Source: Eimeria necatrix
Taxonomy: Eukaryota > Apicomplexa > Conoidasida > Eucoccidiorida > Eimeriidae
Assembly (NCBI RefSeq): GCF_000499385.1
Contig: NW_013655299.1
Coordinates: forward strand, 1 to 30,968
Reading direction: 5' to 3'
DNA length: 30,968 nt
Shown: positions 24,876 to 30,968 of the stretch, piece by piece
Layout: each line of letters starts with the position of its first letter
How positions within the stretch are numbered: the stretch's first letter is position 1
Made by a program: the position numbers and the translations under genes
Notes under the pieces: model-generated
The model's database searches: none
What the model was told of the DNA's origin: nothing
The model's input: the letters and a program-made list of their open reading frames with translations, nothing else

Positions 24876-25096
24876 GGGGGAGGTCGCAGTCCGGGGGCGC
24901 GGAGGCGAGCGAGAGGCTGCGGTTGCTGCTGCGGAGTTTGCTGCCCAGCAGCAAATGGTCCACTGAGTTCCAATAAGGCCTTTCACTAAGTCCTGTAGCA
25001 GCAGAAAAAACTTCCCGCGGATTGTCCACTCCTGTGGGGCAAAAGGAGACCAGCCAGTGCGCGCAGAGCCGCCCCACAGCTTCCTCCTCCAGCTCC

Positions 25097-25142
<46 letters not shown>

Positions 25143-25207
25143 GGGCGGGCTGCGGCGGCGGCTTGGGCGGCTCGCTGGGGCTCGCGGCGCGGCTCGCGCC
25201 GCCCCCA

Positions 25208-25257
<50 letters not shown>

Positions 25258-25617
25258 GGAAGGGGCCTCGCTCGGGGAGCCGCGGGAGGCCCGCACGATC
25301 GGCGCTGCTGCTGCTGCTGCTGCTGCTGTTGCTGCGCTCGCTGCTGTTGCTGCTGCCGCCGTGGCTTCCGACGCGGCCGCCGCAGCGACCGTCGTCGCCG
25401 CCGAAGCCGCAGCAGCAGCAGCAGCAGCAGCAGCCCGCGTGCTCGCCGCTGCAGCTCGGCTTGCTGCTGCTGCTGCTCGACTTGCTGCTGTTGCTGCTGC
25501 TGCATGCCGCCGCGGCCGCTCCCCGCAGCGAAAGTCCCGCAGCCGCCCCCCGTGGGAGTGCAGCGGCGCTGCCCTTGTGGGGCAAAAGACTTCAGACTTC
25601 GAAAGCCGGAACTGCGG

Positions 25618-25671
<54 letters not shown>

Positions 25672-26137
25672 GGTGCTGCTGGTGGCGGCGGTGCTGGCGC
25701 CGCTGCCGGGCTGCTGCGGCTGGCCGTCCTTGGCGGCGGCAGCAGCAGCTGCTGCTGCCGCGTCGTCGCCCGCGTGCTGCGGCTGCTGCTGCTGCAGCAC
25801 CTGCTGCTGCTGCTGCAGCACCTGCTGCTGCTGCTGCTCCTCCTCTTCTTCTTCATCTTCACTCTCACTATCTGCTGCTTCGGAAGACTCCGTCAAATGC
25901 GCGAGGATTTCAATTGGATTAATTATGAGGTTGCAGATTTGCTGCATGCGGACGTCCATGATGAGGCGCCCGGAAGCAGCAGCAGCAGCAGCAGCAGACC
26001 CCGCAGCAACTCCAGCAGCAGCTGCTGCTGGCTGCAGCAGCAGCACGTCGTGGTGCAGCGGCCCCGTCGCCACGGCGTAGAGGCTCACGGAGCCCGTGCC
26101 GATCACCCGCAGCCCCCCCTGCCACTGCTGCTGCTGC

Positions 26138-26176
<39 letters not shown>

Positions 26177-26331
26177 GGCTGCTGCACCTCCACCACCGAA
26201 AACACCAGCCGCCGCCTGTGCAGCTCTTCTATGGAAGCAGCAAACCAACTAAATTCAAAAGCATCAAACCACTTGGGGCATCTTCCGCGGGAGGGCTGCG
26301 TCATCAGCACCAGGCTGCCCCCCTCAGCTTC

Positions 26332-26393
<62 letters not shown>

Positions 26394-26500
26394 TTTGGTG
26401 GTCCTGGTCCTGCTGCTGCTGCTCCGTGTTGGCGTGCTGCTGGGGGTCGGTGTGCTGCTGCTCCGCGTCTGCGTCTGCGTCCGCGTCCGCGTCTGCGCCC

Positions 26501-26534
<34 letters not shown>

Positions 26535-26773
26535 GCTGCTGCTGCTGCTTGCTGCGGGGCCGCTTGTCCGCGGGCGCGGCCCACACCAGCTGCAGCGCAG
26601 CAAGGCTGCTGCTGCTGGGCAGCTCCAGCCCCCGAGCTCGCATGCCATTAATTCGAATGTGGAAAAGAAGTCCAGTTTCCAGCTGCAGCATTTCCCCAGA
26701 AAGCATGTGGTGGGGTGGCTGGCTGCTGACGTAGCTGTAGCCCGCGGGCAGCGGCTGCTGCTGCCGCTGCTGC

Positions 26774-26815
<42 letters not shown>

Positions 26816-26849
26816 GGCGGCGCGGCGGCGCCGGCGGCGCCCGCGGGCG

Positions 26850-26884
<35 letters not shown>

Positions 26885-26968
26885 CCTAGGGAGGACAGCC
26901 GCGCTGCAAGGTCGCCGAGGCCGAAGCGGGAGGCCTCGGGGGCGGGGCCCGGCGGCTGCTGCTGCGCG

Positions 26969-27018
<50 letters not shown>

Positions 27019-27111
27019 CGACAAGCTGCCGCATGTGTCCTTCCGCGTCGAACTCTTGCGAGAAGCCACAGAAGCCACGCTCGAGGGCCGCCGCAGACCC
27101 CCCGTCCGCGA

Positions 27112-27152
<41 letters not shown>

Positions 27153-27226
27153 CGCGCGGCGGCGGCGCAGGCACTAGGGACAGCCGCGAGCTCCGGCCCG
27201 AAGACCTCGAGCGGCTGCCGTGGATG

Positions 27227-27265
<39 letters not shown>

Positions 27266-27375
27266 AGCAGCAGCGCACGCTGCGAGGCGCCCCGGCCGTG
27301 GTACTCTGCAGAAAAGGAAGCAGCAGCAGGGCGCTGAGGCTCACCAGCTACGCTCTTCGCGCAGCCGGCACCCAT
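23983..27375 (-). CDS. N-myristoylated protein with two C2-like regions
   Basis: 1131 codons from ATG at 27375 (context ACAATGG) to a donor-like AAG|GTACCC at 23983; the frame itself stays open into the minisatellite to 23395. MGAGCAKS at the N-terminus fits N-myristoylation (Gly2, Ser at about position 8) plus palmitoylation at Cys5, suggesting membrane attachment. About residues 230-510 resemble a C2 fold split by Gln runs: LLFHIRINGMRARGLEL, PKWFDAFEFSW, GTGSVSLYAVATGPL and RLIMDVRMQQICNLI. An acidic stretch follows near residue 505. About residues 910-1070 form a second C2-like region (VRLHSFLFAADQPQLFGE, LWREGRKVGFLEGVLCFQN). Calcium-binding Asp loops are not evident, so lipid or protein binding without calcium is as likely. 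Function inferred: a membrane-attached scaffold or trafficking protein. Long Ala, Gln and Ser runs make up much of the length. Confidence 0.72.
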
Positions 27376-27389
27376 TGTAGCGAGGCGGC

Positions 27390-27439
<50 letters not shown>

Positions 27440-28330
27440 GTGGTGGCGCTGCTGCTGCTGCATATGGCTCGTTCAAATTGAGGGGGTCTCGTTCTTCCTC
27501 TTCAAATGAAAAAGGCCCGGGCGAAGAAGTGCAGCAGCAAACTGCTGCTGGGGGAGGCCCTGCGCTGCTGCGCTGCAGGGAGCGGCTGGCGCGGCAGGGG
27601 GAGGCGGGGTGGGGCCTCAGGAGCCCTCAAATGGAAGCGTTTGTTTCATTTGGAGTTTAAATTTCTAAAAGAATTAAAATGGAGTTTAAAATTTTGCAAA
27701 ACTCGGCAAAGAAAGGCCTGGACGGAAAATAACGCCGCGCCAGCCCGCGCCCCCCTGCGCCTGGCTGCTTCGCTCACCGGCGCTGCTGCCTTTCCCCGGG
27801 GGTTTTGAGCCCAATCAATCCCTAGTTCTTCAAACCCTAAACCCTAAACCCTAAACCCTAATTTAAATGCGCGCCTGGAGGGTCTGGGGCGCCGCAGCCT
27901 CGCCGCAGCGCCGCTGCGCCCAGCAGCAGACGGCTGCCAGCTGCCACACCGCGGCGGGCACTGCCCGCGGATCTGCGCACAAACGCTCCTTTAAATGCAA
28001 ATTTAATTCAATTTAATTAAATTAAATAATTATTTCTTCTTTTTTATTCCGTTTTTTCCGCTTTTAGTCCAAAACCCGCAGCCAGAGCCTCCAGAGCCAC
28101 TCCCCCCTGCAGGCGCTGCGCGGCTGCCGCCGCTGCCGAGGGCCGCAGCTCTGCTGCTCCCCCGGGCCTTCCTTTCTTTCTTTTTCTTTTTTATTCTTTT
28201 CAAATATTCTTTTTTATTAATTTCAAACTTTCAAAAATCTTTAATTCCAAAAAAATGGCGGAGACATACACCGCACGCCCCCCGCCCTCACGCCCAGGGC
28301 ACACAGCCTCGCTGCTGCTCCCCTCTCCGC
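27376..28330. other. Upstream flank of the C2 gene; CTG array, AAACCCT array, GC-rich islands
   Basis: A CTG run (about 27391-27436) lies 15 bases upstream of the minus-strand start codon, in its presumed 5' leader. AAACCCT heptamers at about 27833-27861. GC-rich islands at about 27870-27990 and 28070-28165 are bordered by AT-rich DNA and by a TTTTTCCGCTTTTAG acceptor-like site (28053-28067, plus strand). They look exon-like, but I cannot join them into a protein. GCGGGCACTGCCCGC at about 27953-27967 is a near-perfect hairpin. Confidence 0.55.
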
Positions 28331-29596
28331 AGCAGCTAGCTGCAGCAGCTAGCCACGACTCCCTGCAGCAGCTAGCCACAGCTAGCTGGCGCTCCTGCCC
28401 CCGCTGCCCGCCCCAGCCGGCCCTTACGAGCTCCCCGCAGCTAGCCACGGCTAGCTGCCCCCCCACCCAGCCCGCTAGCCGCAGCTAGCCGCAGCTAGCT
28501 ACGGCTGCAGCTAGCCACAGCTAGCCACAGCTAGCCACGCCCCTCTGGGTGCAGGGTAGCCGCGGAGAGCCATTAGCAGAAAGCGCCCGCCCTGGCTAGC
28601 TAGCTACGGCTGGCTAGCTAGCTAAAGCTGGCTAGCTAGCTAGAGCTGGCTGGCTAGCAGCAGCAAGCTGCAGCAAGATGGCCGTGGCCAGTGGTGTCTA
28701 GCTACTGCAGTCGTGGCCAGCTAGCTGTGGAGGTCAGCTCGCTAGCTAGCTGCAGCTGGCTAGCTAGCTAGCTGCAGCTGGCTAGCTAGCTGTAGGTGGC
28801 TAGCTAGCTGCAGCAGCTGATTCGGCACAGCTAGCTAGCCACAAGTAGCTGTTAGCGGTCTAGGGTTTTGCGGCGAATCTAAAACCCTAAACCCTAAACC
28901 CCAAACCCTAAACCCCAAGAAAAACTAAGGAACCAGAAATAAAGCTTAAACCCTAAACCCTACTAGGGCAGGGCGTGTCATTAAGGGTTTATAAAAGTTT
29001 TGGATTTAGGGTTTAGGGTTTGCTGCTTGCGGGGTCAGGGCAGGGTCTTCAAATTGCCGTTTGAACCCTAAACCCTAAACCCTAAACCCTAAACCCTAAC
29101 CTCTCGCAGTAAATTCGATCCGCGTTCTTCATTAACCTCTAAATAAAAGCCAGAGAGGCAAAGGGAGACAATCTGCCTCCTACGGCTAGCCAGCCACAGG
29201 CAGAGTCAGGGCTAGCTAGCTAGCTAGCTAGCTAGCTAGCTAGCTGGCTAGCTAGCTAGCCAGCTAGCTGCAGTGGCGCTCTGGAGCTCGCCAGCTGGCT
29301 GTCGGAGAGCCGCTCCGCCTCCAGCTAGCTAGCTAGCCACGCTGCCTACAAGCTAGCTAGCCAACCACATTGTCCATTAGCTAGCTAGCCAGCTAGCTAG
29401 CTAGCTAGCCTGCCGCGCTGTCCATTACCTAGCTAGCTAGCTAGCTCGCTAGCCACGCTGCCTACTAGCTAGCTGGCTAGCCGCGCTGCCTCCTAGCTAG
29501 CCATCTGGCTAGCTACGAGCTGGCTAGCCAGCGCCGGCACTGCCGGGGCTGCTAATCTATTTGTAGATTGGCCTGGAGGCTCTTAAAGCTTTTTCT
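28331..29596. repeat. GCTAGC fields and telomere-like arrays of both orientations
   Basis: GCTAGC/CTAGCCAC repeats at about 28335-28545 and 28595-28860, and again at about 29180-29530. Between them, AAACCCT arrays (28881-28917, 28946-28962, 29064-29098) surround one short TTTAGGG array in the opposite sense (about 29004-29020). No gene seen. Confidence 0.88.
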
Positions 29597-29897
29597 TTAT
29601 TTATATTTTTGCTGCTGCAGCAACTCGTCGCTTTGCTGCTTCAGGGCGGCGAAGTAAACTGCAAGTCTTTCTTCCATGCGGCTGAGGGAGCAAAAAGGGC
29701 CAACAAACGAAGAAATAAATAACAAATATTAAAATAAAACGAAAAATAAACAAAAAAAACTATTTATTATTCAAAATGCGGAAAAAATCCAACAAAAAGA
29801 CCCAAAACAACCCTGCAGCTTCGGGTGTACGTACACCCCAACTCACCGCGTCCTTGCGGGCTCCGCAGGCTGCGAACTTTCTCGGGTGTCTAGCCAC
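29597..29897 (-). CDS. Two candidate 3' exons of the second F-box gene
   Basis: Minus-strand exon 29847-29897 has acceptor CTGCAG and donor GTGAGT. Exon 29597-29681 has acceptor TTTTTGCTCCCTCAG and ends in TAA (29597-29599). Joined in phase 2 they read WLDTRESSQPAEPARTR then RMEERLAVYFAALKQQSDEL, a helical, coiled-coil-like tail. The splice signals are good and the second exon is not made of repeats. The link to the F-box exon at 30333-30535 rests only on order, strand and distance; at least one exon between them is undefined. Confidence 0.4.
29823..29838. repeat. 16-bp perfect palindrome, copy A
   Basis: GGGTGTACGTACACCC, identical on both strands. It lies just after the GTGAGT donor of the candidate exon 29847-29897, inside the intron. 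Confidence 0.9.
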
Positions 29898-30045
29898 CTG
29901 CAGCAAGAAGGAAATAAAAGAATAATAAAACAAATAAATAAATACATTTATAATATTTATTTTAAATAAATAAATTCATTTAAAACAATTTAAACTTTTT
30001 ATTCCCTTCTTGGCGGCTTCGCTGGACTGCCAGCTGCAGCGGCTG

Positions 30046-30061
30046 GGGTGTACGTACACCC
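30046..30061. repeat. 16-bp perfect palindrome, copy B
   Basis: Same GGGTGTACGTACACCC as at 29823, 223 bases away. It starts at a possible splice acceptor (CTAG) on the minus strand. Confidence 0.9.
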
Positions 30062-30149
30062 TAGCAGACAAATTCTAAAGTTGAATTGGAATTATAAAAT
30101 AATTAATTCATCAACAATGCTTCTGTTTTCTAATTGCTCTTGTAGCTTC

Positions 30150-30159
30150 GGAGTGCTGC

Positions 30160-30214
<55 letters not shown>

Positions 30215-30281
30215 ATTGCTCCTGCTGCTACTGCTGCTTGTGCTACTACTACTGGTGCTTCTGCTGGTGCTCGTGCCTCTG

Positions 30282-30321
<40 letters not shown>

Positions 30322-30325
30322 TGGA
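30150..30325 (-). repeat. CTG array with GTG/CTA variants
   Basis: Pure CTG blocks at about 30154-30208 and 30281-30319 flank a degenerate middle of CTA, GTG and CTC changes. It lies in the presumed intron after the F-box exon. Confidence 0.85.
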
Positions 30326-30332
30326 AGCTCAC

Positions 30333-30463
30333 GCTGCAGGCAACGCCAGGGCTTCTTTCCAGTCTTTGCAGACGAGCTTCAGGCGCTGCTGCTGCTGCTG
30401 CGTCTCTTCAGCGAGCCCCAGCACCTGCAGCAGCAAATGGCCCTGCAGCGGGAGGGCCTTAGC

Positions 30464-30503
<40 letters not shown>

Positions 30504-30535
30504 GCTGCTGTGGGGCTCCACCTGCGCAGCGCCAC
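30333..30535 (-). CDS. F-box-like exon (second F-box gene), partial
   Basis: Encodes LPLQGHLLLQVLGL, a short Gln run, then LKLVCKDWKEAL, the typical two-part F-box pattern and the same arrangement as the gene at 10142-12752. Upstream of it is a Ser run from a CTG array. The exon ends at 30333 before donor GTGAGC. There is no ATG in frame; an acceptor CTGCGCAG ending at 30522 suggests the coding exon begins at 30521 and that earlier exons lie to the right, possibly past the window. A possible next exon starting at 30060 (after TTGTCTGCTAG) would keep phase and read VYVHPSRCSWQS, echoing RCSWKS in the other F-box gene, but its donor is weak. Confidence 0.55.
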
Positions 30536-30968
30536 AGCAGCAGTTTAAAACAAATTAAAACTCATTCTTCAAGATTAAATGCATGCAGAGATTTAATTAT
30601 TCCAAAAACTCAATTAAGGCATGCAAACTCACAACTGATAAAAGACACAAACTAAATACTTGAAAGGCAGCTCAGCAGCAGCTCCTTAGCAGCAGCAGCA
30701 GCAGCAGCAGCAGCAACGGCAGCAGCAACAGCAGTGATAGCAGTGCTAGCGGCAGTCATAGCAACAGCAGCAATAGCAGGAGCAACAATCGCAGCAGCGG
30801 CAATACCAGCAGTAGCAGCTGCAGCAGCAGGAGCACCAGAAGCAGCAGCAGCAGCAACTGCAGCAATGGCAGCAGCAGAATCAGCAGCAACGGCAGCAGC
30901 AACAGCAGCACCAGCAATACGAGCATTAGCAGTAGCAGCAGCAACATTAGCATCAGCAAAGGCAGCAG
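30536..30968. repeat. AT-rich stretch then imperfect CAG array to the window end
   Basis: AT-rich DNA to about 30665, then about 300 bases of CAG units with frequent CAA, TAG and GGC changes. All frames are low-complexity. No gene seen; earlier exons of the F-box gene could lie beyond the edge. Confidence 0.8.

Noticed and set aside
24189..25868. Second minus-strand frame of 559 residues overlapping the C2 gene
   Set aside because: It is Arg/Ser-rich out-of-frame reading; the C2-like segments are in the frame starting at 27375.
27305..27345. A 39-base intron-like stretch (GTGAGCC..TTTTCTGCAG) just after the start codon of the C2 gene
   Set aside because: It is very short for an intron and a multiple of three, so the frame is open either way; I treat it as coding, although splicing cannot be excluded.
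30756..30959. Leu-rich minus-strand frame at the right edge
   Set aside because: It is translation of an imperfect CAG array.

Overview
The window looks like a repeat-rich segment of a coccidian nuclear genome, almost certainly Eimeria. The signs are CAG/CTG trinucleotide arrays running through exons and introns (long Ala, Gln and Ser runs in proteins), many internal arrays of the telomere-like heptamer AAACCCT/TTTAGGG, and short GT-AG introns. From general knowledge, Eimeria chromosomes have repeat-rich segments with GCA repeats and telomere-like heptamers. I cannot name the species from the sequence alone. There is one assembly gap of exactly 100 N (18369-18468).

Layout. 1-4367 (+): a multi-exon UDP-glucose 4-epimerase (galE) whose first exon(s) lie off the left edge; its introns hold CTG, telomere-like and AT-rich repeats, and two introns appear to use GC-AG borders. 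4368-9700: non-coding repeats (GCTA tetranucleotides, an 11-bp minisatellite) and the start of a tRNA-Thr cluster. 10142-12752 (+): a four-exon gene for an F-box/leucine-rich-repeat-like protein. 12753-19050: the rest of the tRNA cluster in an AT-rich setting. Across the window there are 11 complete threonine tRNA genes (nine AGT, one CGT, one TGT) and two fragments at the gap, on both strands. 20320-27375 (-): two very large open regions in the same frame. The upstream one encodes a putatively N-myristoylated protein with two C2-like regions. The downstream one encodes a helical protein that may be distantly related to the DUF1765/UPF0592 family. A 26-bp minisatellite lies between them, and the two open regions are divided by a single stop codon. 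27376-29560: repeats only. 29597-30535 (-): a second F-box exon with possible downstream exons. 30536-30968: CAG repeats.

The protein genes share no obvious pathway: a sugar-nucleotide enzyme, two F-box proteins (probable ubiquitin-ligase adaptors) and one or two large membrane-associated proteins. The most unusual features are the tRNA-Thr cluster with conserved 5' flanks, a dispersed odd palindrome built on GGTGACCA/TGGTCACC, the single-stop split of the large minus-strand reading frame, and the paired GC-AG introns in galE. No CRISPR, insertion sequence or bacterial-type operon was seen.
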